Below, piece by piece: positions 1 through 9,381 of a stretch of DNA of 64,000 nucleotides. Each line of letters begins with the position of its first letter. Position 1 is the stretch's first letter. The DNA is from Bin5 sp965218625 (lineage in GTDB: Bacteria > Chloroflexota > Anaerolineae > Caldilineales > Caldilineaceae), in the NCBI GenBank assembly GCA_965218625.1, contig CBDCLG010000016.1:434001-498000 (forward strand), given 5' to 3'. A program made the translations under genes and the position numbers. A model generated the notes under the pieces. That model did not search any database. It was not told where the DNA came from and was given only the letters and a program-made list of their open reading frames with translations.

Positions 1-47
1 GATCCCTCTGCCCGCGCTCCCTACTCTGAGCCGCCGGCACCTTCCAG

Positions 48-1415
48 CTACTTCCCCAGCTCCTCCAGCAGTCGCACGTAGGCCTGCTGGCTCTTGCGGA
101 AACTGGCAAGGCGGAAAAACTCATCGGGCGCGTGGAAGTTCTCGTCTTCGATTCCGAATCCAAAGCCGATTGTGTCGATGCCGAGCTGTTCCTGGAATAC
201 GCCCGTGATTGGGATGCTGCCGCCGCTCCGGGTCTGGTACGGTTCCCGACCGTAGAATTCGGTCAGGACCGCGGCCGCGGCCCGGTTGCCCCAGTGGTCG
301 GCTGCAATGCTGTACGGCTGCCCGCGTATCGACAGGGGGTTGACCTCGACCCTGACGCCCGGCGGCGCCTGCTGCGCGATATGCTCTTCCAACAGCTTGA
401 TGACGCGCTCCGGGTCCTGGTCCGCAACCAGGCGGCAGGTAATCTTCGCGTGCGCCGCGTTGGGCAAGACCGTCTTGATCCCGTCCTCCTGGAATCCGCC
501 CCAGATGCCGTTCATCTCCAGCGTAGGCCGCACCCAGCCGCGCTCGCGGTTGGTGTAACCGGGCTCGCCGAACGCCTCGTCCAATCCGACTTCGCGCAGG
601 TATTGATCACCGTCAAAGGGTACCTGTGCGATTGCGGCGCGTTTTGCAGGCGACAACTCGACGACGTCATCGTAGAAGCCCTCGACCGCCACCGTTCCAT
701 CTGCCCGCCGCAGCGAGCTGAGGATCTGCGTAAGCGCGTGGATCGGGTTCTGGATACGGCCGCCGTGCAGCCCCGAATGAAGGTCGGTCGAGGCCCCGTG
801 CACGTCGATCTGCACGCCGCAAATCCCCCGCAAGGACATGAGCAGCACCGGCTCGGTCTCGCTGTACTGGCCGCCGTCGGCGCTGACCGCCAGATCGCTG
901 GCAAAGCGCTCCACGTGCGCCGGCATGAACTCCGGTATCTGCGGGCTGCCGATCTCCTCCTGGCCTTCAAAGCAGAACTTCAGGTTGACCGGCGCGGCCC
1001 CTTCGCTCTGTAGCAGCGCTTCCACCGCCAGAATCGGCGCCAGCATATTTCCCTTGTCGTCGGACGCGCCGCGCGCATAGACGCGGCCATCCACGACGGT
1101 CGGCTCGAAAGGCGGATGCGTCCACAGCTCGACCGGGTCCACCGGCTGCACGTCGAAATGTCCGTAGATCAGAATTGTCGGCTTGCCCTCGGCGTGCAGC
1201 CAGTCACCGTAGACCACCGGATGGCCGCCGGTCGGCAGCACCTCCACGTTTTCGGCGCCCGCGGAATTCAGACGCTGCGCCACCCACTCCGCCGCACGGG
1301 CGACATCCTCGGCCCGCTCCGGCAAAGCGGAGATGCTGGGAATGCGCAGAAAATCGAGCAGCTCTTCGAGAAAGCGGTCCTGGTTGCGATCGAGATATGA
1401 CCGGAAGGCGTTCAT
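48..1415 (-). CDS. M20 family dipeptidase
   Basis: Zinc metallopeptidase of the M20 dipeptidase/carboxypeptidase group, predicted to release amino acids from small peptides in the cytoplasm. At 455 residues it has the usual family length. The first metal-binding stretch reads YGHFDVQPVD, the bridging-Asp region follows at GASDDKGN, and the catalytic acid pair lies in EGQEEIGS. The start is set at the ATG at 1415 because AAAGGAGGAG sits 6-8 bases upstream; a GTG three codons earlier overlaps that ribosome site and is less likely. It is transcribed away from the chorismate mutase gene and stands alone at the window edge. The substrate cannot be told from sequence. Confidence 0.93.
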   Translation of the reverse strand: MNAFRSYLDRNQDRFLEELLDFLRIPSISALPERAEDVARAAEWVAQRLNSAGAENVEVLPTGGHPVVYGDWLHAEGKPTILIYGHFDVQPVDPVELWTHPPFEPTVVDGRVYARGASDDKGNMLAPILAVEALLQSEGAAPVNLKFCFEGQEEIGSPQIPEFMPAHVERFASDLAVSADGGQYSETEPVLLMSLRGICGVQIDVHGASTDLHSGLHGGRIQNPIHALTQILSSLRRADGTVAVEGFYDDVVELSPAKRAAIAQVPFDGDQYLREVGLDEAFGEPGYTNRERGWVRPTLEMNGIWGGFQEDGIKTVLPNAAHAKITCRLVADQDPERVIKLLEEHIAQQAPPGVRVEVNPLSIRGQPYSIAADHWGNRAAAAVLTEFYGREPYQTRSGGSIPITGVFQEQLGIDTIGFGFGIEDENFHAPDEFFRLASFRKSQQAYVRLLEELGK

Positions 1416-1532
1416 GCCTGGCACTCCTCCTTTGTTGGCTTCGGTTGGGCGCGACGCGAATTCTACAGTAGGGTGAATGCCTTCGTCAAAGGATTCTCAC
1501 GCAGTGGGCTGGCCCAGGCGCGGGCAACTATC

Positions 1533-1562
1533 TTTCAGGGCCTGCACCTTTTGGGGTACAAT
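1533..1562 (+). promoter_or_regulatory. Possible promoter of the chorismate mutase operon
   Basis: A good -10 hexamer TACAAT lies at 1557-1562, about 48 bases before the start codon at 1611. The matching -35 is weak (TTTCAG at 1533-1538, 18-base spacer). The call rests mainly on the -10 and on its place in the divergent gap. Confidence 0.35.
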
Positions 1563-1610
1563 TCTGCCGCGCCGCTTTCCCTTACAGCACCGCTTCTGGA
1601 GTGAACACCG

Positions 1611-1946
1611 ATGAAATCGCCCCACGATTGCGCGACCCTGGCCGAGGTCCGATCTGAAATCGACCGGCTGGATCGCGCCCTGGTCGAGGCGATCGGCCAG
1701 CGTAAGGAGTACGTCCGCGCGGCCGTTCGCTTCAAGCGCAGCGAAAGCGACGTTCAGGCCCCCGACCGCCAGCGCAAAATGCTCGCAGCACGGCGGCTCT
1801 GGGCCGAGGAAGAAGGCGTAGACCCGGATCTCGTCGAGTCCCTCTTTCGCCAGATCGTCGCCCACTTCGTTGCCCTCGAATTGACCGCGTTTTCTGGATC
1901 GGAAGCTGCGCCGGCTGGAAACGCTCAACCGCCGCCGTCACAATAG
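1611..1946 (+). CDS. Chorismate mutase, AroQ class
   Basis: Small all-helical chorismate mutase-like protein of 111 residues, expected to convert chorismate to prephenate for Phe/Tyr synthesis. The first helix shows the family pattern EIDRLDRALVEAIGQR, followed by a basic stretch VRFKRSE and the distal helix with VESLFRQIVAHFV. The long spacing and the LVEAIGQR type resemble the PchB (isochorismate pyruvate-lyase) branch of the same fold, so lyase activity cannot be excluded. It is the first gene of a tight run: the next gene starts 10 bases after its stop, though that gene encodes an unrelated glycosyltransferase. Confidence 0.85.
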   Translation: MKSPHDCATLAEVRSEIDRLDRALVEAIGQRKEYVRAAVRFKRSESDVQAPDRQRKMLAARRLWAEEEGVDPDLVESLFRQIVAHFVALELTAFSGSEAAPAGNAQPPPSQ

Positions 1947-1956
1947 GCGGCTGCCG

Positions 1957-3156
1957 GTGAACGCCGTGGCACAGCCGACGCCTGAAAGGCAGGAGGGAGG
2001 GGCTTCCCGCGCGCAGCGCTTGGGCAGCGGTCTGCGGGTCGCTCTGGTCCACGACTGGCTCAACCAGATGGGCGGCGCCGAAAACGTGCTCGAAGAGTTC
2101 GTCGCGCTTTTCCCCGGCGCGCCGGTCTTCACCAGCATGTACGGCCCCGAAAAAATGCCCGACGACTACCGTGCCTGGCCCATTCACACCTCCTTTATGC
2201 AGTACCTGCCGGGCGTTACCGAACGTCATCAGGCCTTCCTTCCTCTCTACCCTGCCGCCTTCGCCGCGACCGACCTGAGCGGGTTTGACCTCATTCTGAG
2301 CAACAAGAGCGGCTTCTGCCACGGCGTGCGGACGCGCAGGCGCGGGCGTAAGGCCCTCCACGTCTGCTACTGTCTGACCCCGACACGCTTCCTGTGGCTC
2401 TATGACCAGTACCGCGATCGCGAACGGATCGGCAGTCTGCTGAGCCTTTGCCTCCAGCCCCTGCTGGCCCTTCTGCGCCGTTGGGACTACGCCGCCGCCC
2501 AGCGCGTCGATCACTTCATCGCCATCAGCGCCGTCGTTCAGGAGCGGATTCGCCGCATTTACGGCCGTCAGAGCCTTGTCGTCCATCCTCCTGTCGATAC
2601 CCAGCGCTTCACGCCCGACCCGTCAGCGCCAGTCGGCGGCTACTTCCTCATCGTCAGCCGCCTCATCCCCTACAAGCGCGTGGACCTGGCCGTAGAAGCC
2701 TTCCGCGCCCTTCCCCATGAGAAGCTGATAGTCGTCGGATCGGGCCGCGACCGGACCGCGCTCGAAGCGACCGCGCCCGCCAATGTCACATTCCTTGGTT
2801 GGCAGCCCGCCGACCGCCAGCTGGGGCTGGTCCGCAGCTGCAAGGCTTTCCTCTTTCCCGGCCTCGAAGATTTCGGCATCGCCCCCGTCGAAGCCATGAG
2901 CGCCGGCCGCCCCGTCATCGCCTTCCGCGGCGGCGGCGCGCTCGACACGGTCATTCCCGGCCGGACCGGCGTCTTTTTCGACGAACAGACGCCCGCAGCG
3001 TTACAGCAAGCCATTGAGCAGTTCGACCCCCGCGCCTTCGACCCTGCCGCGTGCCGGGCCCGTGCCGAAAAGTTTAGCCGGGACTCGTTTCGCTCCCGCA
3101 TGTTGGAGACACTGGAGAGATTTGTCGGCGTGCCCGCCGGTAGCGGACAGTTGTGA
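1957..3156 (+). CDS. Glycosyltransferase family 4
   Basis: Retaining GT-B glycosyltransferase of 399 residues that would transfer a sugar from a nucleotide donor to a lipid or polysaccharide acceptor at the inner face of the membrane. The N-terminal domain begins RVALVHDWL with GGAENVLEEF. The C-terminal donor domain starts near residue 225 with YFLIVSRLIPYKRVDLAVEAF and carries the EX7E-type region FPGLEDFGIAPVEAMSAGRPVIA. Translation most likely starts at GTG 1957, 10 bases after the chorismate mutase stop. The family is WbaZ-like (mannosyl or rhamnosyl transfer to cell-surface glycans), but donor and acceptor are not predictable. Confidence 0.9.
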   Translation: MNAVAQPTPERQEGGASRAQRLGSGLRVALVHDWLNQMGGAENVLEEFVALFPGAPVFTSMYGPEKMPDDYRAWPIHTSFMQYLPGVTERHQAFLPLYPAAFAATDLSGFDLILSNKSGFCHGVRTRRRGRKALHVCYCLTPTRFLWLYDQYRDRERIGSLLSLCLQPLLALLRRWDYAAAQRVDHFIAISAVVQERIRRIYGRQSLVVHPPVDTQRFTPDPSAPVGGYFLIVSRLIPYKRVDLAVEAFRALPHEKLIVVGSGRDRTALEATAPANVTFLGWQPADRQLGLVRSCKAFLFPGLEDFGIAPVEAMSAGRPVIAFRGGGALDTVIPGRTGVFFDEQTPAALQQAIEQFDPRAFDPAACRARAEKFSRDSFRSRMLETLERFVGVPAGSGQL

Positions 3157-3207
3157 TCGGGCCGGCCGGAACTGAAAAAGAGTACCGAAGACACAGGAGG
3201 CGCCGGT

Positions 3208-3834
3208 CTGCTTAGCGAAAACGAAGTCCGCCGGCTCTACCGCTGCGAGGATTCGGCGCACGACTTCGACCACGTGCTGCGCGTCACCCGGCTGGGCGTC
3301 CGCATCGCCCAAGCCGAGTCTGCCGACGTTGAGGTCGTGCGCGCGGCCGCACTGCTCCACGACGTTCCGGTCGAGGACGGAGGACGCGACGCGCATCACA
3401 TGGCAGCGGCCGTTTTTGCCGCCGGCTACCTGCGCGTAGCCGGCATGGATCCGGCGCGCATCGAGAACGTCGTGCACTGCATCCAGGCCCACCGCTACCG
3501 CGATCGCTCGATCCAACCGCGCACGCTCGAGGCGAAATGTCTCTACGACGCCGACAAGCTGGACAGCATTGGCGCGATCGGAGTCGGGCGCGCATTTGCC
3601 CACGCCGGCCGCCACGCCAACCGCCTCTGGAACGGGGCCGCGGCCGCGGCGCCGCCGGACCACGCCAAGCCGGACGGCCTCGATTACACACCGGTCCACG
3701 AGTACGTCTACAAACTCAGCCGCATCCTGCCAACCCTGCATACGTCCACCGCCCGCCGGATCGGCGAGGAACGGCACCAGTTCATGCGCCGCTTCTATCA
3801 GCAGCTGGATGCGGAGATGACCGGGCGCAAGTGA
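3208..3834 (+). CDS. HD-domain metal-dependent phosphohydrolase
   Basis: HD superfamily hydrolase with conserved His in AHDFDHVLRV, the HD pair in ALLHDVPVE, a further His pair in DAHHMAA and the distal Asp in DADKLDSIGA. These are the metal ligands expected for phosphomonoester or phosphodiester cleavage. The ATG/GTG-only reading starts at 3274 and would cut off the first conserved His. The frame stays open upstream, and an AGGAGG at 3195-3200 is placed 7 bases before a CTG at 3208, so I take a CTG start (208 residues). It resembles YedJ-type stand-alone HD proteins of unknown substrate. It is the last gene of the run that begins at 1611. Confidence 0.8.
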   Translation: MLSENEVRRLYRCEDSAHDFDHVLRVTRLGVRIAQAESADVEVVRAAALLHDVPVEDGGRDAHHMAAAVFAAGYLRVAGMDPARIENVVHCIQAHRYRDRSIQPRTLEAKCLYDADKLDSIGAIGVGRAFAHAGRHANRLWNGAAAAAPPDHAKPDGLDYTPVHEYVYKLSRILPTLHTSTARRIGEERHQFMRRFYQQLDAEMTGRK

Positions 3835-3990
3835 TTTCGCAGAGTCTTCGTTAGCGCCATTTCCCGGCCTTGGCCCCGGCTGCTTCCACGCCGCCGCGGA
3901 AGCGAGTCAGGGCAGCGGCCGGAACTGTGAAAATGCGCCAACTGTGTTAGGCTAGGCGGGTCGCCGGAGAGTCCTCCAAGAAGAGAGGGT

Positions 3991-6750
3991 GTGATGATGA
4001 ACGCAGAGTCTGAAATCCGCAATTCTCGCCCGCTGCCCTTCGATGAAGCGGGGCGTCTGCCCTTGCCGGGCGACAACGTTGCCATCGCCACGCGCCCGCT
4101 GCCCGCGGGAACGCAGGTCGACTACAACGGCCGGATTCTGACACTCGACTACACTGCGATGGAAGGTCACCGTTTCGCGGTGGCGCCCATCGCCGAGGGC
4201 GCCGCCCTGCTCTCCTGGGGCCTGCCGTTTGGACTGGCGACGCGGCCGATCGCGCCCGGCGAATATGTGCGTAACGCCGAAATGCTCGACGCGCTCGGCG
4301 TGCGCGCACTCGACTTCGATCTCCCTGCCCAGCCCAATTTCGCCGACCATGTCCAGCCATATATTCTGGACACCGCGACCTTTCAGCCCGGCGCGCCGAC
4401 TCCCCGCCACACGCAGGACCAGCAGTTCGAGGGCTACGCCAGGCCTGCCGGACGGGGCGTGGGCACGCGCAATACGATCATCCTGCTCGGCACGTCATCC
4501 CGCACGGGAGGCTTCGTGCGGCAGCTGGAGGCCCGCCTGGCCGGCGCGGCCGATCAGTTCAAAAACATCGACGGAATCGTCGCCGTCGCCCATACCGAGG
4601 GCGGCCACGACAACCCCAACAACACCGAATCGGTCCTGCGTACGCTGGCCGGCTTCGTTGTCCACCCCAATGTCGGCGCCGTCCTCTGCGTCGACTACGG
4701 TCTCGAACCGGTCGACAACGCCCGCCTGCGCGCTTACCTTACCGACCACGACTACCCTCTCGATGCCGTACCGCATGCTTTCCTGACACTCACGGGCGGC
4801 TTCCAGGCCGGGCTGGAGCAGGCAGAGGCGATCGTGCATGGCTGGCTGGAAGAGGTCAATGCCACCCCGCGCACGTTGCAGCCGCTCTCCGAACTGAGAC
4901 TGGCGCTCCAGTGCGGCGGGTCGGATGCATTTTCCGGCATCTCCGGCAATCCTCTCGCCTCCTGGGTCGCCCGCGAACTGGTCCGCTACGGCGGCGCCGC
5001 CAACCTCGCCGAGACCGACGAGCTGATCGGGGCCGAGCCCTACATGATGCTCAACGTGCGCGACGCCGAAACGGCGGCTGCATTTCTCGATATGATCGAA
5101 CGCTTTCAGGAGCGGGTCGCCTGGCACGGCCACTCTGCCGCCGGCAACCCTTCCGGCGGCAACAAGTACCGCGGACTCTACAATATCGTTCTCAAGTCGA
5201 TCGGGGCTGCCATGAAACGGCACCCGGATGTGCGCCTCGACCACGTGATCGAATACAGCGCGCCGATGCGGGAGCCCGGCTACTACTTCATGGACAGCCC
5301 CGGCAACGATCTTGAAAGCATTGCCGGGCAGGTGGCGGCCGGCTGCAACATGATCTACTTTGTCACCGGCAACGGCTCGATCACCAACTTTCCCTTTGTG
5401 CCAACCATCAAGATCGTGACCACGACCCAGCGCTATGAGCTTCTCAGCCGGGACATGGACGTCAACGCCGGCCGATACCTCGACGGGACGCCGATGGTTG
5501 ATCTGGGCGCGGAGACGCTCGAGCTCACACGGCGGGCCGCCTCGGGCGAGCGCACCGTCGGCGAGAAGGCCGGCCATGCCCAGGTCCAGCTCTGGCGCGA
5601 CTGGCGCCAGACGGGACCTGGCAAAGTCGAAGAGATCAGCCGCCGTCCGCAGCCTGCCGGGCGGCCGCTGCCCTTGCGCGGCGGGTCTTCAACCCCCCCT
5701 TCACTCGATCTCTCCTACCTGGCATACGCGTCTCCTGGCGGTCCCGTTGCCGACCGCATCGGCCTGATCCTGCCGACAAGCCTCTGTTCCGGCCAGATCG
5801 GCCAGATCGCCGCCGCGCGCCTCAATCGAAGAAGCGCGCCAGGCCAGGCAGCGACAGGCTCGCCGAGCAGATACGTGGCGCTGGCCCATACCGAGGGCTG
5901 CGGCTTCTCCGGCGGGCACAGCGGCGACCTCTACGTGCGGACCGTGCTTGGCTACCTCCGTCATCCCCAGGCCGCCGAAACGCTGCTGCTCGAACACGGC
6001 TGCGAAAAGACCCACAACGACTACTTCCGGCACGAGCTGGCTGCGGCCGGGCTGGACCTGGACCGTTTCGGATGGGCCAGCATCCAGCTGGACGGCGGCA
6101 TCGACGCCGTATTGGAAAAAATCGACGACTGGTTCGCCGCACGTCTGGCTGCGGCCGATGCGCCCGCTCGATTGACCGCCGGCGCTTCGGACCTGCGCAT
6201 CGGTCTGCTCAGCGCGGGCGGCCTTGCGGCCCAGGCCGCCCGCCAGTTCGGCCGGCTCGCGGCCGCCATCGCTGTCTCCGGCGGAACGGTTGTCGTGCCC
6301 GAGAACGCGGCCCTCCTTTCCTCGAGCGCCTTTCTTAACGAGATCGCGGGAGATGGCCCCCACCTGCCGACCCTGGCCTACGGACAGGCCCTGGCCGATG
6401 CCGAAGACCGGCGCGGCCTTCACGTCATGGAGACTCCGACCGAACACTGGACCGAGACGGTCACGGGCCTCGGCGGCGCCGGCGTCGAGGCTATCCTGGC
6501 CCACGTCGGCAGCCACCCAATCGAAGGCCATCCCCTCGTGCCCGTGCTGCAATGTACCAGCGAAGAGAATGTAGCGCAGCAGTTCGCCGATGATATGGAC
6601 GCCCTACTCGATGGCCATCCGGAGGGCTGGCCCCAGCAGCTGGCCGAACTCCTTGCCCAGACACTGGGCGGGCAGAGGCAGCCAAAAGCGACCCGGTCCG
6701 GCAACATCGACTTTCAGTTCACTCGCGGGCTGCTGGGCATCTCCCTCTGA
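3991..6750 (+). CDS. Double-length UxaA-family dehydratase (SAF plus two UxaA modules)
   Basis: Altronate/galactarate dehydratase family protein of 919 residues, nearly twice the usual 490-520. A SAF domain spans about residues 20-95. A first UxaA module (about 145-540) keeps the late motifs LQCGGSDAFSG, NPSGGNK, AAGCNMIYFVTGNGS and DMDVNAGR. Its early cysteines are gone: TSSRTGG, HTEGGHD and DYGLE stand where UxaA has Cys-containing motifs. A second, degenerate module (about 585-919) has the opposite pattern, keeping TSLCSG, HTEGCGF and HGCEK but losing the GGSD and NAG regions. The two halves may therefore form one active site between them. Start codons GTG 3991, ATG 3994 and ATG 3997 are all possible. 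A sulfatase follows 25 bases downstream, suggesting breakdown of sugar acids from sulfated glycans. The true substrate is unknown. Confidence 0.88.
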   Translation: MMMNAESEIRNSRPLPFDEAGRLPLPGDNVAIATRPLPAGTQVDYNGRILTLDYTAMEGHRFAVAPIAEGAALLSWGLPFGLATRPIAPGEYVRNAEMLDALGVRALDFDLPAQPNFADHVQPYILDTATFQPGAPTPRHTQDQQFEGYARPAGRGVGTRNTIILLGTSSRTGGFVRQLEARLAGAADQFKNIDGIVAVAHTEGGHDNPNNTESVLRTLAGFVVHPNVGAVLCVDYGLEPVDNARLRAYLTDHDYPLDAVPHAFLTLTGGFQAGLEQAEAIVHGWLEEVNATPRTLQPLSELRLALQCGGSDAFSGISGNPLASWVARELVRYGGAANLAETDELIGAEPYMMLNVRDAETAAAFLDMIERFQERVAWHGHSAAGNPSGGNKYRGLYNIVLKSIGAAMKRHPDVRLDHVIEYSAPMREPGYYFMDSPGNDLESIAGQVAAGCNMIYFVTGNGSITNFPFVPTIKIVTTTQRYELLSRDMDVNAGRYLDGTPMVDLGAETLELTRRAASGERTVGEKAGHAQVQLWRDWRQTGPGKVEEISRRPQPAGRPLPLRGGSSTPPSLDLSYLAYASPGGPVADRIGLILPTSLCSGQIGQIAAARLNRRSAPGQAATGSPSRYVALAHTEGCGFSGGHSGDLYVRTVLGYLRHPQAAETLLLEHGCEKTHNDYFRHELAAAGLDLDRFGWASIQLDGGIDAVLEKIDDWFAARLAAADAPARLTAGASDLRIGLLSAGGLAAQAARQFGRLAAAIAVSGGTVVVPENAALLSSSAFLNEIAGDGPHLPTLAYGQALADAEDRRGLHVMETPTEHWTETVTGLGGAGVEAILAHVGSHPIEGHPLVPVLQCTSEENVAQQFADDMDALLDGHPEGWPQQLAELLAQTLGGQRQPKATRSGNIDFQFTRGLLGISL

Positions 6751-6775
6751 ACCAGACAGCGAGAGAGCCTGACCG

Positions 6776-8137
6776 ATGCCGCAATCTCCTCCCAACGTCG
6801 TCTACGTGTTCGCCGACCAGTGGCGGGCGCAGGACACAGGTTACGCCGGCAACAGGCAGGTGCAGACGCCCAATCTGGACGCGCTGGCCGCGCAGAGCGT
6901 CAACTTCACCCATGCCCTGGCCGGCATCCCCGTCTGCTGCCCGGCGCGCGCCACGCTCCTGACCGGCCAGCACGCATTGACCCACGGCGTCTTTGTCAAC
7001 GACGTGCACCTCGCCGACGACGCCGTCTCGATGGCAAAGCTCTTCACGGAGGCCGGATACGACACCGCTTACGTCGGCAAGTGGCACGTGGACGGCCGCG
7101 GCCGCAGCAACTACATCCCGCCCGAGAGCCGCCAGGGGTTCGACTACTGGAAAGCCCTCGAATGCACGCATGACTACAACAACTCAAAGTACTTCGACGG
7201 CAGCTGCGCAGAGCCCCTGACCTGGGAAGGTTACGACGCCATCGAGCAGACAAAAGACGTCCAGGCCTACCTGCGCGATCGCAAACGGCCAGGCAAAGCC
7301 GGCACGCCCTTTCTTCTCCTGCTCTCGTGGGGCCCCCCGCACGCGCCGTACGAGACCGCGCCGGAACAGTACCGGCAACTCTACGACCCCGGCGCCATCC
7401 AGCTGCGTCCCAACGTGCCGCCGGAGATGGCCGAATCGGCCCGAGAATGGATCGCCGGCTACTACGCCCACTGCACCGCCCTCGACGACTGTCTGGGCGC
7501 GCTCCTGCAGACCCTGCAAGAAGAAGGCCTGGCCGAAGACACGCTCTTTGTCTTCACCTCGGATCATGGCGACATGCTCGGCTCCCAGGGCGAGGTCAAG
7601 AAGCAGAGGCCCTGGGAAGAGGCGGTCCGCGTTCCCTTTCTGCTGCGCTGGCCGCAGCGCTTCGGCTGGCAGGGCCGGCAGGTTGACGCGCTGCTCGACA
7701 CGCCGGACATCCTGCCGACACTGCTCACCCTCTGCGGCCTACCTATACCGGATACCGTCGAAGGGCGCGATTTTTCGGCGACGATCGAGGGCGGCGCCGA
7801 CCCATCAGGCGGCGCTGAGCTCATCTACTGCCCGCACCCGTTCGGTCAGTTCCTACGCCAGGACGGCGGCCGCGAGTATCGCGGCCTCCGCACCCACCGC
7901 CATACCTACGTTCGCGACCTGCGCGGGCCGTGGCTGCTCTACGACAACGAAGAAGATCCCTACCAGCTGGAGAATCTCGTCAATCGCCCCGAATGCGAAA
8001 GCCTTCAGGCTGAACTTGAAGCGCAGCTCCAGCGCAAACTGGACCAACGCGGCGACGCTTTCCTGCCCAGCTCCGCCTACATTGAAGAGTGGGGCTACCC
8101 CCTCGACGAAACCGGCACAGTCCCTTACGAATGGTGA
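6776..8137 (+). CDS. Sulfatase (type I, formylglycine dependent)
   Basis: Arylsulfatase-superfamily enzyme of 453 residues that hydrolyses sulfate esters. The start NVVYVFADQWR supplies metal-binding residues, and the signature CCPARATLLTG contains the C-x-P-x-R core whose cysteine is converted to formylglycine. The second metal site is FTSDHGDMLGSQG, and GKWHVDGRG supplies active-site basic residues. No signal peptide is visible, so it should act in the cytoplasm, probably on short sulfated sugars. It lies 25 bases after the double UxaA gene and is likely cotranscribed with it. No formylglycine-generating enzyme or anaerobic maturase gene is present in this window. Confidence 0.93.
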   Translation: MPQSPPNVVYVFADQWRAQDTGYAGNRQVQTPNLDALAAQSVNFTHALAGIPVCCPARATLLTGQHALTHGVFVNDVHLADDAVSMAKLFTEAGYDTAYVGKWHVDGRGRSNYIPPESRQGFDYWKALECTHDYNNSKYFDGSCAEPLTWEGYDAIEQTKDVQAYLRDRKRPGKAGTPFLLLLSWGPPHAPYETAPEQYRQLYDPGAIQLRPNVPPEMAESAREWIAGYYAHCTALDDCLGALLQTLQEEGLAEDTLFVFTSDHGDMLGSQGEVKKQRPWEEAVRVPFLLRWPQRFGWQGRQVDALLDTPDILPTLLTLCGLPIPDTVEGRDFSATIEGGADPSGGAELIYCPHPFGQFLRQDGGREYRGLRTHRHTYVRDLRGPWLLYDNEEDPYQLENLVNRPECESLQAELEAQLQRKLDQRGDAFLPSSAYIEEWGYPLDETGTVPYEW

Positions 8138-8190
8138 GCCCAGCCCGCCGCCCAACGGCCCGCCTCTAGAGATAACCGCCAGTGGCCTTC

Positions 8191-8240
8191 AATTATGTCC
8201 TTTGGTGTCCCTTCGTGAAGATTCGTGCAAATTCGTGGAT
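8191..8240. repeat. 10-bp-period TTCGTG repeat, locus 1
   Basis: Five consecutive decamers, with TTCGTG (or TATGTC, TGGTGT variants) recurring exactly every 10 bases. The last three units are CTTCGTGAAG, ATTCGTGCAA and ATTCGTGGAT. Related arrays occur at 10471, 15021 and 27541. The rest of the gap from 8138 to 8484 contains no credible gene. Confidence 0.7.
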
Positions 8241-8484
8241 CAATCCGACTGACTGGATTCCCGCATCTGCTATGCCGCCATCAACATCATCAACCCTCCA
8301 AGCCAACTAGGGCTCGTTGACATTTGTCTGAACTGTGATTCAACTGATTGATATGATGGACAGGATTAACGGCGCCGGCTCCCGAAGAGGGCTTCGGTCA
8401 CGGGATTCAGGTGAATCAGCGTTCAAACCGTTCTCAGAGAGCCAGTAGACGTCGCCTTTTTGGATCGTCTTCTGAAACGTCAAC

Positions 8485-8525
8485 GAAACCTAGAAACTAG
8501 AACCGAAAACTAAGAACCAGAAAAA
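8485..8525. repeat. A-rich 7-bp-period repeat, locus 1
   Basis: A run of degenerate heptamers (GAAACCT, AGAAACT, AGAACCG, AAAACTA, AGAACCA) ends directly at the start codon of the SIS gene. Similar heptamer tracts lie at 12256 and 15100. The tract occupies the place where a ribosome-binding site would be expected, and no clear GGAGG is present for the following gene. Confidence 0.65.
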
Positions 8526-9296
8526 ATGAACCCAGCATCCACCTACCTCGCCCAGGCCCAAGCCATTCTCTACCGCATCATCGCCACCCAGATGGAAAAC
8601 ATCCAGCGTGCAGCTGACATCTGCATCGACACCATCGCGCAGGAAGGCCTGGTACACCTTTTCGGCACCGGCCATTCCCGCATGTTCATCGAGGAGATCT
8701 ATCCCCGGCACGGCTCCTTCCCCGGCTTTCATCCCATTGTTGAGCTTTCGCTCACCTTCCACAACCAGGTCGTCGGCGCCAATGGCCAGCGCCAGGCCAT
8801 GTTCATCGAGCACGTCGAGGGATTCGCCAGGCAGATCCTGCGAAACTTCGTCTTGCGGCCGCCTGACAGCTTCATGATCTTCTCCAACAGCGGCGTAAAC
8901 GAAGTCGTCGTCGAAATGGCCCTCGAAGCCAAGGCCCTGGACCTGCCCGTCATCGCCGTCCTGTCCATTGACCACTGCACCGCCTCCGCACCCAAGCACA
9001 GCAGCGGCAAGCGCCTGCTCGACGTCGCCGACGTCACCATCGACAACGCCACGCCTGCCGGCGACGCCATGGTCTGCGTTGACGGACTCGAGGACCCGGT
9101 CGGCCCGGGTTCGACCATCGGCGCGGCCGCCGTCGTCAACGCCGTAAAGTGCCTCGTCGCCGCCGGGCTGACCGAGCGCGGCAAGCCGCCGCTCGTGCTC
9201 TCCAGCAGCGTATTTGCCGGCGACAGGTCGGCCGAAAAATTCGACGCCTCCTACGACGATTACCGCCGCCGCCTGCGACGGGTCTACGGAGACTGA
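8526..9296 (+). CDS. SIS-domain protein, UPF0309 family
   Basis: Sugar-isomerase (SIS) fold protein of 256 residues. It has the phosphosugar-binding Rossmann-like start LVHLFGTGHSRMFIEEI and a second SIS motif at MIFSNSGVNEVVVEMAL. The family is the UPF0309 group of predicted phosphosugar-binding proteins, which often sit beside sugar-catabolic genes. The exact reaction (isomerase, or regulator binding a sugar phosphate) has not been fixed for the group. Its neighbours, a sugar-acid dehydratase and sulfatase upstream, suggest a role in carbohydrate breakdown. The start ATG immediately follows an A-rich heptamer tract. Confidence 0.85.
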   Translation: MNPASTYLAQAQAILYRIIATQMENIQRAADICIDTIAQEGLVHLFGTGHSRMFIEEIYPRHGSFPGFHPIVELSLTFHNQVVGANGQRQAMFIEHVEGFARQILRNFVLRPPDSFMIFSNSGVNEVVVEMALEAKALDLPVIAVLSIDHCTASAPKHSSGKRLLDVADVTIDNATPAGDAMVCVDGLEDPVGPGSTIGAAAVVNAVKCLVAAGLTERGKPPLVLSSSVFAGDRSAEKFDASYDDYRRRLRRVYGD

Positions 9297-9381
9297 GCGG
9301 AGACTCCCCGCGGCAGGTCTCATTTCTCTTGCCGCCACCTGGCGGCATTCCGGGGCCGCGCCAAACCGGACCGAAAGCACT

